Below are positions 1 to 10,124 of a stretch of 64,000 nucleotides of DNA, piece by piece (position 1 is the stretch's first letter; every line of letters starts with the position of its first letter). This DNA comes from Liriodendron chinense (lineage: Eukaryota > Streptophyta > Magnoliopsida > Magnoliales > Magnoliaceae), in NCBI GenBank assembly GCA_003013855.2, contig PVNU02000868.1, forward strand, positions 496,001-560,000, in the 5' to 3' direction. Below the pieces are notes generated by a model that was not told the DNA's origin, did not search any database, and saw only the letters and a program-made list of their open reading frames with translations. Position numbers and translations under genes: made by a program.

Positions 1-53
1 GCCAACCCCTTGATTCATATAGACCAAAGGGACGTCCTCTCCCTCATTCACAA

Positions 54-56
<3 letters not shown>

Positions 57-90
<34 letters not shown>
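57..90 (+). repeat. (CT)n microsatellite in the 5' leader of repeat-protein gene A
   Basis: An uninterrupted CT run ends 12 bp before the ATG at 103. The paralogous leader at 8149-8203 has a C run followed by a CT run, so this tract is length-variable between the copies. Pyrimidine-rich 5' leaders are common in plant genes and support 103 as the translation start. Confidence 0.9.
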
Positions 91-94
<4 letters not shown>

Positions 95-102
95 GAAACG
101 CC

Positions 103-1203
103 ATGGATCCTCAAGAGACTCCACCACCACCATCCAACCGTCCCACATCAACATCAACGGCTCTAGAATTCGCCCACAGCGTCTGGATCTCTATCTTGGG
201 ATGCGTCATTTGGGTCCTCTACTACCACAATCCCGAGAAGATCATCTTGACCACAGGTGGTGCCATAATCGCAGCCACTCCATGGGCTATCATGATGGTC
301 CGAGGCGCATCAAGGATCATCCGATCAGCGTCCCATCATGATCATGCACCCTCCATTGCCCAAGAAGGAGACGTCGCTCCGGTCCATGATCATGCCACCT
401 CCATCGCCCAAGAACGAGACGTCGCTCCCATCCATGATCATGCACCCTCCATCGCCAAAGAAGGAGACGTCACTCCGGTCCATGATCATGCACCCTCCAT
501 TGCCCAAGAAGGAGACGCCCCACCGGTCCATGATCATGCACCCTCCATTGCCCAAGAAGGAGACGCCCCTCCGGTCCATGATCGTGTACCCTCCATCACC
601 CAAAAAGGATACGCGGCTTCCGTCCATGATCATGCACCCTCCATCGCCCAAGAAGGAGACGTCGCTCCTGTCCATGATCATGCACCCTTCATCGCCCAAG
701 AATACATCGTTCCTGTCCATGATCATGCACCCTCCATCACCCAAGAAGGATACGTCGCTCCGGTCCATGATCATACATCCTCCTCCACTGCCTCACAAGG
801 AGACGCCACTCTAGTCAATGATCATGCGCCCTCCGCTGCTCAAGAAGGAGATGATGCTCTGCTCCCCACTCCTGACCTCCCAGATGAGGAAATATGCCGG
901 TGGTGGTCATCAATGTTGTCTGGAGATGACGATAAAAGAGACCGACTCTGTTCATTGCTGCTATCTAGAGATCGGGACGAAAGAGAGCAATTCTTGTTTG
1001 TGCTGATTGCTGGAAATGAAGATGAAAGACACAAAATCTTGTCATTGCTGTTTTCTGGAGATGATGATGAAAGAGACCGAGCCTTGACGTCGCTGTTTTC
1101 TGCAATTCAATATATGGGGTCGTCTTCGAGGCCCAGGATTGAGTACATACCAGATTATCTCGACCATATGATGAACAATATTCAGCCTGCTCCTGAGGCG
1201 TAA
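103..1203 (+). CDS. Unrecognised repeat protein, predicted membrane-anchored (copy A, 366 aa)
   Basis: I do not recognise this family. The ATG (GCCATGG context) follows a CT-rich leader shared with the paralog at 8216. Residues 1-25 are Pro/Ser/Thr-rich. Two hydrophobic segments follow (about 26-41 and 47-66, the second including GGAIIAATPWAIMMV), suggesting a membrane hairpin. Residues about 79-255 are roughly eleven copies of a 16-residue unit of the type HDHAPSIAQEGDVAPV. Residues about 258-332 are five copies of a 15-residue unit of the type SGDDDERDRxLxSLLF, probably helical, with an acidic/basic face and a leucine face. The last 34 residues are unique. No intron is needed. Conservation of the frame, and of both repeat types, between the two paralogs argues that it is, or was, a real gene. 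Function is unknown; the HDH spacing could bind metal, but nothing here shows it. Confidence 0.65.
   Translation: MDPQETPPPPSNRPTSTSTALEFAHSVWISILGCVIWVLYYHNPEKIILTTGGAIIAATPWAIMMVRGASRIIRSASHHDHAPSIAQEGDVAPVHDHATSIAQERDVAPIHDHAPSIAKEGDVTPVHDHAPSIAQEGDAPPVHDHAPSIAQEGDAPPVHDRVPSITQKGYAASVHDHAPSIAQEGDVAPVHDHAPFIAQEYIVPVHDHAPSITQEGYVAPVHDHTSSSTASQGDATLVNDHAPSAAQEGDDALLPTPDLPDEEICRWWSSMLSGDDDKRDRLCSLLLSRDRDEREQFLFVLIAGNEDERHKILSLLFSGDDDERDRALTSLFSAIQYMGSSSRPRIEYIPDYLDHMMNNIQPAPEA
334..856 (+). repeat. 48-bp tandem array coding for the HDHAPSIAQEGDVAPV repeats
   Basis: About eleven units of 48 bp, each containing the perfect palindrome CATGATCATG followed by CACCCTCCATCGCCCAAGAA. One unit is a codon short (about 700-715). 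Because 48 is a multiple of three and the unit lacks stops in several frames, long shadow reading frames appear on both strands here. The coding frame is the one that continues into the flanking unique sequence and is shared with the paralog. Confidence 0.9.
874..1098 (+). repeat. 45-bp tandem array coding for the 15-residue acidic/leucine repeats
   Basis: Five degenerate units run in register with the reading frame, each translating roughly as [SA]-[GR]-[DEN]-x-[DE]-[EK]-R-x-x-x-L-x-x-L-[LFI]. The same register is found in the paralog at about 8714-8938. The DNA is much more diverged than the protein pattern, which suggests that the helix-like periodicity has been constrained. Confidence 0.75.
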
Positions 1204-2184
1204 GGATAGCGACGATGGAGATGCGCCTCTTCCGAAAGGAGAAATGAGAGTGGACTTTGTTTCTTGAATATGATTGGAATCTTGGGTTCTTGTTTTTCTG
1301 CCTTTTGTTTTTGTTCTGTTTGCTGCATGGGGTTTTCGCTTCTTTTCTTCCTTCCTGTTGGTTTTGTTTCATGTTCGGAATCTCTCTCTCTCGCATTATG
1401 AGATGAGGGTGATGGAAGCTCGGGATTCTTGGGATTTTGCTGTTTGTTGCGTGTCTCGATTTTAGTTTAGTATGGCAGCTTTCTTACTTTTCCTTGCTTC
1501 TCTGCTCTGCCTGTCTTTCTGTCTTTCTGTTTTTTTTTTTCTTTTTTTTTTTTGTTTCCAATGTATGATGTGTAAAAGATGAAATGAGATGAGAATGATG
1601 GTTGTTGGGACTCTCGTTTTCGATTTTTTGGGATCTTGCTTATCTCCTTCATATTGGGTTTTTGGAATTCTATTACTTGGGAGCTGGCGTTGCATTAAAT
1701 GCAATAGTCATCTATGATGCAGTCCATTTGAGCGTTGGATCTACCGTATTTTTTAGCTCATAAGATTCTTTAAAATGATATGAGAAAGTGGATGGACGGC
1801 GTGGATAAACAGATACATCACGGTGGGTCCCATAGGCGCCTTTGATCGGACAGATTATCGTCCGGGCGGGATCGGACGCAATCCACTTCTTCCCTCTTCT
1901 TTCTAAGAAAAAATGATAGGTCCCACATGGACGTATGATCCAAACCAATCATCTAATGTACACTGACGTCGATGTGGTCTCGATGCCTAGACGAACTTTT
2001 TTCCTTTGGGTCAACGCATCCGGTGGAGGTGTGGATAATTTAAGAAAGAGTAGGCACCAACGGTCAATGTTCTAGGGCCATGTGGCCCACCCAATAAGTT
2101 GACGGCCCTAATTTGTGAAGATCTGGACAATCCATTTAGTGGTCCACCTTTATGACAATACAGTTCAAAAATGGCACTGATTGA
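1204..2184 (+). other. 3' region of gene A and duplicated flank, no further gene
   Basis: The first 350 bp are T-rich, with CT runs and a poly-T tract at about 1531-1555, and match the 3' side of gene B (9014-9290); they probably include the 3' UTR. At about 1735-1960 there is a diverged copy of the common fold-back repeat (GTGGATGGACGGCGTGGAT, then GGTGGGTCCCAT). I see no supportable coding region. Confidence 0.6.
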
Positions 2185-3065
2185 AAGTGGTCAGTTTAAA
2201 TTCACGGCTGAGAAGAAAGCGTACAGATGGATTACTAAAAGTGGCCCATTACATGTAAATTCTTAAACAAACACTAGTTGAAGATTTTGAAGATTTTGAA
2301 GATTTTGAAGATCCGTCCATGAGGTGGCCCGCTGTGTAGCTAGTTGAAGATTTTCTTCACAGCTGGAGCTGTCCAGGCTACGCTCCCTCAGTGATATTTT
2401 GCTGCCAGCGGCTTCCAGAGTCGATTAAGTGGTATAGATTGCAGTTGCCAAATTTTTAGTTAGCCCACAGAGCTATTAGATGCTGAGTTGTTGCTGGGCG
2501 TGATCTTCAACAGATCAATGGGAATTTTCTTCTCAGCAACCACCTCCTTTTCAATAGCTTCAGCAGCATCCTCTTGGAGGGAAGGATGGATTAAGTGCGG
2601 CTAGATGGTGGATGGCTTTTGCGCAGCAAGTACATATCACCTGTGTTTGCATCCTTTTTTCCTTTTTTGGAGATGTCCAGAGGTTCTTTTGATAGACAAG
2701 GCCCCTGTTTTTGCTATGGGCCTCCTACCTGTATGTCATTGAGTTTGGTTTTGCATGGTTGGAGCAATGGGTTATCATCGCAAGCCTTTGGTGCTGCTGG
2801 CTAGTTCGGCGTCGCCGGCTCAATGGAGCTAGGCTGCCTTGCTTCCTGGAGTTGTTGTTGCTGAACATCTTCCACCCGAGCTAGGCACTGTTTTTGTTGA
2901 TGTTGTGGAAGTGGTTCGTGACTCTATAAGATAGGTGATGAGGCCCGAATTTTTATGTGGAGCCACCCGAATGTCAATGTCTGTGCATTGTGTTTTTAAT
3001 TAATCAACATAGATACGTAGTGAGTTGGGGTTGCAATTGATGGACCTTTCTCCTAATAAACTCAA
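2185..3065. other. Copy-A-specific insert of unknown nature
   Basis: The flanks (CACTGATTGAAAGTGG before, GCAATCCTAATTAAC after) are adjacent in copy B at about 10605-10635, so about 0.88 kb is present only in copy A. It contains a four-fold 9-bp GAAGATTTT repeat at about 2281-2313. No LTR, TIR or coding signature is visible; it could be an insertion in A or a deletion in B. Confidence 0.5.
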
Positions 3066-3415
3066 TGCAGCAATCCTAATTAACTCTTACATCGAGGGCC
3101 TGCAATATAAGAATAAGAAAGAACGTCAGCAACTACCGAGATATTGGATGGTTGGAATCTTCTAACCTTGGAGGTTTTTGGGTTATCATCCATCCATGGT
3201 GAGAACCTTCATCTGGATATGGGTAGAATCACAAAGTTCCTCACTGGTCCTTTTCTTTTTCACATGGCATGTGCGTGATTAAATCATTGATCTGGACTGG
3301 GCCATCAGGTCGCCCTAACTTTTGATGGCCCACCTGGAAAGTGGATATTGATGAAAGGATGCTAACTTTGCAAACATTAGCCTATTCTCATAAACGATGG
3401 GATGGTTATGGACAT

Positions 3416-5265
3416 CCTACAAAAAAAAAAAAAACAAAAAAACAAAAAACCAAAAGCTACTGACTATCATGGTTTTAAGCTATGAATATAAACTATAGCT
3501 ATTTTACCACGGAACTACCCCCCACCAAAGCATAGCTAGAAATTGTCCCATAGTGAGGTCCACACGAAGGATCTTAAGCTGTTCAATCAAATTTCATTGA
3601 ACCCAACCCTCAATATGAGCCTCAAAGTATTACAAGTTAGTGTGGTGCCCACTTGACCATACCAAAGTGGCTGACCACATTCCAGCAACCCATAAATGGT
3701 CCAAGGTATGTGAATTTACATGTATCACAAATTTACTAGTTCAAATATTAAGATTTAGAGCTAAATAAACCCGTTTGGGTGTCCGACAATCAGATCAACA
3801 ACACTATAGATTGAATCGATTGCACTGTCAATCGATTGACTCCGATAAATGGTCTATCAATCAAATTGATGTTCAATTGAAGGTGCTTTGAATAAAATAA
3901 AAAAACTCTCAAATTACAATTTTTGAGAGTTTTTTGTCTCTTTCCATCTCGTCGATCAAAAGAAAATGCTCTAGAGTTAATAAAATTTTGACGAATCGGA
4001 TTAGATTAGGGATATTTCTTAATTTAAGGTTTATGATCCAATGACACCCATTGGTCAAATCCAAACCGTCCATTAACTCTCGCATAGTCAATTTAAAGAA
4101 TAGCCAATAAATTAGTTAGATTTGAACTGTCCACAATCCATATTCTTCTCATTTCATGACTTGACAAAAAATTTTCCTTTAACTAACGTGACCCACCAAA
4201 TGATCTGATCAGCTTTATATTATGGACATCTTTATAGTTTGATTCTAGGACTAATATAAATGTTGTAGATTGGATCTAATTCATCTGATGATCCATCATG
4301 GAATGTAATGTATAATTTAACATCTCTCATTTAACTAGATTGATATGGCCAATCTAATGGCTCGATCGACTTGGAATTTGGGGTGAAAATAGATTCAGAT
4401 TTTAGGAATATACTTAATTGATTTTATCCATGAAAGTGGAATAAGTTGTGTGTGATAAAGGATAAAAATAGGAAATGGCCAAGGTATTATAGATCCACCT
4501 TTGATTAGTTTACAATGCTTGATTCATTGGTTCAAATATAGCTCAATTGAAATCGAATAAAGATATATTTCAATCGGAAGATGAAATTGTTAAACATTGC
4601 ATATTTTATAACAGATGATGATCTTAATCGATTGATTTGACTCTGAAGTACTCGTTAGTTAATTGCGAGAAATTTCAAGCATCCACTATGCACAGAGTCA
4701 ATAATGGATCAAGGAATTATGCAGATCAACAACTTTGTCAAAATTAAAGTCAATCGATAAGATCACAAATCATAAGTTCGAATACTAAATAGGAGGCTTT
4801 GAATGATCGATCCAACCATTAAGATCTCGTCTATCGATCGCAGGGAATCCAAAGAATCCACTATGCTCGGAGTTTACAGATGATCCAGGGATTTTATAGA
4901 TCGATGACTTTACTGCACTAGTTCGATGACCGTATGGAATCCAAAACATCCATCGTACCCGGAGTTGACGATGGATTAAGGGACTTTATCGATTATGAAC
5001 TAGTCAATTGTGATGCAAGGAATCTCAAGCATCCATCGTGCCTGGAGTTGACGATGGATCAAGGTGACGTGCACAACAATAGCTTCCGCCGAGATAATAA
5101 CCACATCAATCAACCAAAGAAGAACTCCAACTTCACACCACCATGTTGAACCAAGAAAACCAAACTTTGCAAATCTCATTAAAGGTTTCACCTCTAGCCT
5201 TAGCTAGAGATTTAATCAACCATTCTACAAATGAAAGACTACTACAAAAGAAAAAATAAACTTTT
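3416..5265. other. AT-rich gene-free DNA
   Basis: I find no convincing gene. It starts after an A-rich tract at 3421-3455, where similarity to copy B fades. It contains short dispersed words of the ATCGATTGA type and a degenerate repeat at 4680-5070. Small open frames here lack any domain or codon signal. Confidence 0.6.
4675..5075. repeat. Degenerate repeat with CATCCAYCGTRCCYGGAGTTGACGATGGAT core
   Basis: Four related blocks start at about 4678, 4852, 4946 and 5027. Each has a form of AATCnnAnnCATCCA(C/T)... followed by GAGTTGACGATGGATCAAGG-like sequence. The last two are the closest to each other. The spacing is irregular (about 80-175 bp), so this is a decayed array rather than a satellite. 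Confidence 0.55.
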
Positions 5266-5273
5266 ACAAAACT

Positions 5274-5448
5274 TGAGTTCGAGGCCTTACCTTGTTGGTA
5301 GACTTTGCAAAGTTTCAACAAGGGGTCTCGGTTTCAAAACCCATCAGTGGTGAAATATCCACACTGCTGACAGTATCAATGGGTGCATTGCATGACTGAC
5401 TAGGTGGGTGGGTTGCATGACTGACCAAAAAAAAAAAAAAAAAACTCC
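5274..5448 (+). mobile_element. Candidate SINE with 8-bp target-site duplication
   Basis: A short block ends in a long A run (5427-5444) and is flanked by ACAAAACT at 5266-5273 and 5449-5456. Inside, TTGTTGGTAGAC (about 5292) resembles a pol III A box, and GGTTTCAAAACCC (about 5330) resembles a B box about 40 bp later, as in tRNA-derived SINEs. The boxes deviate from consensus and I cannot assign a family. A chance A-rich tract with a short flanking repeat remains possible. Confidence 0.45.
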
Positions 5449-5456
5449 ACAAAACT

Positions 5457-5930
5457 ACAAAAGAAAGAAAGAAAGAAAACTAAAGAAGAGAAGAGAGGAA
5501 TGAGAGATGGTGTGTTAAGAATGAGGGAGATGTCCTCCTTATATATGCTTTTAAGGTGGTTGTTGGGTGGTACAGTCTAAGCTTAGGAGAAACTTCTCGT
5601 TAAGTTTGGATTTAGGCTTGGAAAGTACACTCCAAGCGTATGAGAAAATTGTGGGTTTGGATTGGACTTCCTTTTTTTTTAGGTTCGGGGCTAGGCTTTA
5701 CTCCAAGCCTATGAGAAAATCTTCATAGGTTTGGACTGTGCTTAGGCTTGGAGTTGGCATGTGTGGGAGGTGAAATTCATCTCTTTTGCACTCTTGCAAA
5801 CTCCACACATGCGAGAGTTGGTAAGGGATCTCTTTTGCTAACTCCACTTGGTGAAGTTCATCTTGAGAAAGCTTGACATGTGTGAGGGGAGACTGGAGAG
5901 GGATCCCCAATTGTTGCATGAGAGATGAGG

Positions 5931-5968
<38 letters not shown>

Positions 5969-7734
5969 TCCTCCATTGCATGTGTGATGTGGGTCCAATA
6001 TAGCTTGCTGATCACGTTGACATGGGCCGGGAGACGTCCTTCTCTTTGTTGGGCGCTGGAGGAGCTGAGAGATCAGCAAGTTGCTGGCCTCACACATGAT
6101 GAACTGATGCTTGATGGAAGGTAAAGTAGGGCTGGCCAGCTGCTTTTTTGGATGGCTGAAGATTATCATGCTGGTTGCTTCTGGATTGAAGATGAGGTGG
6201 AGGTGGACGGTGGATGTTGGACGATCAGCATGGGAGCTTGAGAGACGCCCATTGTTGGGTCCACTTGACTGGAGGTGGATGGAGGCGCTGATGTCATTCT
6301 TCTGACGGCGGATGGAGATGAAACTGGACCGTTGAACTGGGGCCCACCTTTGCTGGACTGAAGATGATCTTTGCCATGGAGATCAGCTCCATGCTGGTCA
6401 GTGAACGGCTGTGAAGGTGGTGGCCTGGACGTTGATCCAGTCTCCTTGGATGGTGTTACAGGCAGGGCTGGACAGTTGCTGGCCTTGGAGACGCACATGT
6501 GCGGGAGTGGACGCTGACGGTGAGGTATGTGAGAGCTGGATGGCCTTGCATGCTGGCTTTATGCATGTGAGATGGAGGGAAAGCCCCCCCATTGCTTGAT
6601 GATGCTGCACGTGTGAGCATGGAGATGCATCTCCAACACTTGAGGCAACGTGAAAACTGGAAACTTCCTTCGTGTTGCTTTACGTGTGGTGGATGCGAAA
6701 ACGTCCGGCAAATGAACGTGAGAGGGAGGCTGAAGGATTGGCTGTTGTAGCTGGTCGTTCACTTCTGGCACGTGTGCATCTGCACGTGTGATTAAAGTGG
6801 GACGCCTCCAGCTTTGGACGGATGATGATGGAGGTGGGGTCCTGCATGTGTTTGATGGAAGAAATGGGCAGGCAGTGGTACGTACACTAATCCAGCCATT
6901 GAGACGATGCGGTCCATCTTTTTCTTGCTGATCATGTGTGGAAGATGGAGCTGAGTGTCCATTCCAAACACGTTTGGAGGAGAGGGTTCTTTGGACTTGA
7001 TGGATGGACCCACATGTGGATATCCAATCTTGACCGTCCAACTTGGTGTAGACACTCAATCACGGCCATCAAAACAAGCCCGGCTTTAGATCTCCAATCG
7101 AGAGACCATGATGTGGTATTCTTTTTAGCCATCTTCATTCCATCTCCTCTATAGAAAATGGTCCAGGATTTTATCTTTAAGGCTTGATTTCCCTCATGAC
7201 CCCACCATGCTTGATATTGACCACTTGGGGCCTTAAAGCGTCTTGATTAGTTTGGATTATCTTCAACATTCATTAATCACCTGAACATTGAAAAATATAT
7301 AATTAGAGGCAATTAACCTGTAAAATAATGACAATCCCCTATATAATCCGGTTTAATTATACAAAATTAATCACTAATCATCTGGACAAACTTGAATTTT
7401 GGATTTGCCTTATTATTTGACCCGCCACGTGAATTGATCTGGCGATAATGGTTGATGGAGTGGATTTGTAACAATCATCATCGTGGGCCCACGATGGGAA
7501 TTTAATAACCACTGTTCAATTGACTCTTTCCTTCCATGTGGCCCACTTGAGCTTTGCAACTTCCTCATTATTTGTCCAATCACCTAAAATGATCCGAAGA
7601 AACTGATGGGTGGGGTGGATTTGTCACATATGTTACGGTGGACCTCAAGTGTTTCAATAGTGGGCGTTCAATCGTCGAGTAACAGCCGTGTAAGGAGACT
7701 TGCTAGAGAATTGTACCCCGCCACGCCTTAGCTA
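5457..7734. other. Gene-free DNA with simple and low-order repeats
   Basis: It contains AAAG repeats at about 5459-5480, a two-fold repeat of a segment with TCCAAGCxTATGAGAAAAT (about 5630 and 5705) and a (GA)n run at 5934-5963. A 6.0-7.1 kb stretch is rich in GGATGGAxGTGGACG and CATGTGTG words. Overlapping open frames on both strands here have no recognisable domain and appear to be composition artefacts. Around 7430-7680 there is a diverged half of the common fold-back repeat. Confidence 0.6.
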
Positions 7735-8078
7735 AGCTAGCTACACCGGGTGTAGCAATGACCCACAATGATGTATGTGTTGTATCCACGCCGTCCATCC
7801 AAATTGGTGAGATCATTTTAGGGCATGACACAAAAAATGAGGAAGATCCAAGGCTCAAGTGGACCCAGCACAGAAAATAGTGGGGATTGAACACCAATCA
7901 TTAAAAACTTCATTAAAAACTTCTTGGGGCCACTTGACATTCGGATCTGCCTTATTTTTGGTAAAATGCCCTAATATCATCTCGCCAAATGGATGGACGG
8001 CGTGGATTAGACACATACTTCATGGTGGGGCCATTGCTACACCCAGTGTAGCTAGCGTAGCTAACTCTTGGGTGTAGC
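7735..8078. mobile_element. Fold-back (MITE-like) element immediately upstream of gene B
   Basis: The left end, AGCTAGCTACACCGGGTGTAGCAATG, is mirrored by CATTGCTACACCCAGTGTAGCTAGC on the right. The internal halves are also roughly inverted: GTATCCACGCCGTCCATCCA is mirrored by TGGATGGACGGCGTGGAT. It has no coding capacity. It ends only about 18 bp before the sequence shared with copy A, so it lies in what would be the promoter of gene B. The exact termini and target-site duplication are not clear. Confidence 0.65.
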
Positions 8079-8148
8079 AAAGTTTTTCTGGTTCCGCCAA
8101 CCCCTTGATTCAAATATATCAAAGGACGTCTTCTCCCTCATTCACAAA

Positions 8149-8153
8149 CCCCC

Positions 8154-8199
<46 letters not shown>

Positions 8200-8203
8200 C
8201 TCT
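8149..8203 (+). repeat. C-run and (CT)n microsatellite in the leader of gene B
   Basis: Sixteen consecutive C residues (8149-8164) run into a CT tract that ends just before the ATG at 8216. At the corresponding place copy A has only the CT tract (57-90). The homopolymer length should be treated with caution, as it is error-prone in assembly. Confidence 0.85.
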
Positions 8204-8215
8204 GCCTGAAACGCC

Positions 8216-9013
8216 ATGGATCCTCAAGAGACTCCACCACCACCACCACCACCATCCAACCGTCCCCCATCAACATCAACGGGGCTAGAATTCGCCCACA
8301 ACATCTGCATCTCTATCTCGGGATGCGTCATTTGCGCCCTCTACTACCACAATCCCAAGAAGATCATCTTGACCATTGGTGGTGCCATCATCGCAGCCGC
8401 TCCTTGGGCTATCATGATGGTTCGAGGCGCATCAAGGATCATCCGATCAGCGACCCATCATGATCATGTACCCTCCATCACCCAAGAAGGAGACGTTGCA
8501 CCGGTCCATGATCATGCACCCTCCATCACCCAAGAAGGAGACGTCACTCCCTGGGCTATCAGGATGATCCAAGGCGCATTAAGGATCTTCCGATCAGCTA
8601 CCCATCATGATCATGCATCCTCCATCGACCAAGAAGGAGACGTCACTCCGGCCCATGATCATGCGCCCTCCGTCGCTCAAAATGGAGACAATGCTCTGTT
8701 CCCCCTTTCTCGCCTCCAAAATGATAAAATATGCCAGATGTGGGCAAAAGTTTTTCGTTTTGATGATGATAATGTAAGAGACCAAATCTATTCGTTGCTG
8801 CTTTCTAAAGAGAATGGTGAAAGATGCCGAATCTTGAATTTGCTGGCTTCTAGAGAAGAAGATAAAAGATGCCAAATGTTGTTCAAGCTGTTTTCTAGAG
8901 ATGGTGATGAAAGAGAACGAATGTTGGCAGCGCTACTTGCTGAAAATGAATCTTTGCAGTCGTCTTCGATGCGTAAGGATAGGAGAAAGGGCCACCTCCG
9001 AAAGCGGAAATGA
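8216..9013 (+). CDS. Unrecognised repeat protein, predicted membrane-anchored (copy B, 265 aa)
   Basis: Paralog of the gene at 103-1203, with the same start (MDPQETPPPP), the same two hydrophobic segments (about residues 30-45 and 50-70) and the same two repeat types. It has only about four HDH-type 16-residue units. They are interrupted by a second copy of the preceding module: PWAIMMVRGASRIIRSATHH recurs as PWAIRMIQGALRIFRSATHH about 45 residues later. The C-terminal half has five 15-residue units ending SRDGDERERMLAALL. After these, the tail (SSSMRKDRRKGHLRKRK) is basic. The homologous DNA in copy A follows that gene's stop and would be read in another frame, so the C-termini of the two proteins are not equivalent. 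Function unknown; an intact but diverged duplicate is the simplest reading. Confidence 0.6.
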   Translation: MDPQETPPPPPPPSNRPPSTSTGLEFAHNICISISGCVICALYYHNPKKIILTIGGAIIAAAPWAIMMVRGASRIIRSATHHDHVPSITQEGDVAPVHDHAPSITQEGDVTPWAIRMIQGALRIFRSATHHDHASSIDQEGDVTPAHDHAPSVAQNGDNALFPLSRLQNDKICQMWAKVFRFDDDNVRDQIYSLLLSKENGERCRILNLLASREEDKRCQMLFKLFSRDGDERERMLAALLAENESLQSSSMRKDRRKGHLRKRK

Positions 9014-9153
9014 GAGTGGGCTTTGTTTGTTGAATATGATTGGGATCATGGGTTCTTGTTTTTCAGCTGCCTTCTGTTTTTGTTCTGTTTGCTGCATGGG
9101 GGCCCGGTTTCGCTTCTTTTCTTTTTTCTTGTTGGTTTGGTCTCATGTTCTTG

Positions 9154-9193
<40 letters not shown>

Positions 9194-9480
9194 TGAGATG
9201 AGAACGATGGAAGCTTGGGATTCTTGGGTTTTTGCTGTTTGAGTTTTCCTTGCTTCTGTCTTTCTGTTTTTTCTCTCCAATGTATGATGAGGAAGAAATA
9301 AGAATGATGGGTGGTGGAATTCTTGTCAGCATAATGGATTCCGAAGGAGCTGCTTCTTCCCCCTTCTCTCTTTTAATGGAAATTTCATTTTCTCGAGTTG
9401 TGGGATTCGTGTTTTTCTATTAAGCTTGTTGGTGGAATGTTATTGCAGCAGCTCATGTATGTGAATGTATGTTGTACATT
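9014..9480 (+). other. 3' region of gene B
   Basis: T-rich sequence similar to the 3' side of gene A, with a (TC)n run at about 9158-9189 absent from the corresponding copy-A position (only a few CT there). It probably contains the 3' UTR. I cannot place a poly(A) site. Confidence 0.5.
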
Positions 9481-10124
9481 GGGCTTGTTTGTCACCATTG
9501 ATTTGAGAGGAAGTGATGAAAAGTGTATTCCATGATATGAATTCTCATCCATTCCAGTTCTTATCAATTTCAGATTTTCTGTTTGGCAACCAAGACTTGG
9601 AGAGAAATCAGACATGAGGGAATGGATGGTCTGGATTTTATTCCCACCATATGCCCACCATATCAGCCTTAATTTTTAAATCCATGCCGTCCATCCATTT
9701 TTTACAGATCATTTTATGTTAGGATCCAAAAAATAAAGCAGATCCACATCTGAAGTGGACCATTAAAACAAGAAAAAGTGGAGAGTGAAATCTTTTATGA
9801 TGCACAAAAGTTTTGGGTTAAACTGATAATTGTGTGGTCCCTTCATCCACGTTCTTTGTCACCTTATGAACAAGTTGGATGGAAAATATACATCACCTTG
9901 GGTCCCACAATTAGGGACACATCATGTTGGGTCCCACATTGGGAGGATTCAAATCCCACCTTTTTTTTTTTTTTTTTAGAGGATTTGAAGGGGAGCTAAA
10001 AAGTGTTTTTTTGAATTCTCATACGGTCTTATAAAATACACTTCTCATCAAATCCATGTGCTTAACAAAATAAAGCAAGTGGTTTCTCCTCACTTCTCCT
10101 CAAATCCATAGTGCCAAACAGGCC
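9481..10124. mobile_element. Non-autonomous TIR element (MITE) inside copy B
   Basis: The left end GGGCTTGTTTGTCACCATTG continues with ATTTGAGAGGAAGTGA. It is mirrored at the right end, where the reverse complement reads GGCCTGTTTGGCACTATGGA then TTTGAGGAGAAGTGA. It is absent from copy A. Ends of the GGGCCTGTTTGG type occur in small DNA transposons of plants. I see no convincing target-site duplication, so the superfamily stays open. The interior includes a piece of the common fold-back repeat (about 9650-9960). Confidence 0.6.

Larger units (their letters stand above)
1..3415. repeat. Segmental duplication, copy A
   Basis: This block is similar, in order and in the same orientation, to 8096-14290. 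Shared landmarks are the 5' leader (GCCAACCCCTTGATTCA at 1 and at 8096), the repeat-protein gene, its pyrimidine-rich 3' region, the stretch around 1925-2180 (matching about 10150-10610), 3070-3205 (matching about 10620-10750) and 3235-3415 (matching about 14117-14290). Copy A has its own insert at about 2185-3065. Copy B has a TIR element and LTR elements that A lacks. The left end of the duplication may lie outside the window. The copies are clearly diverged, so the duplication is not recent. Confidence 0.85.

Noticed and set aside
325..814. Open frames of about 150 codons on minus strand and in the +2 frame
   Set aside because: They exist only because the 48-bp repeat unit is a multiple of three and lacks stops; they do not extend into flanking unique sequence and are not kept in the paralog.
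5698..7138. Many overlapping frames on both strands
   Set aside because: Low-complexity GA/CT runs and GATGGAxGTGG words; no domain, no consistent frame, no start context.
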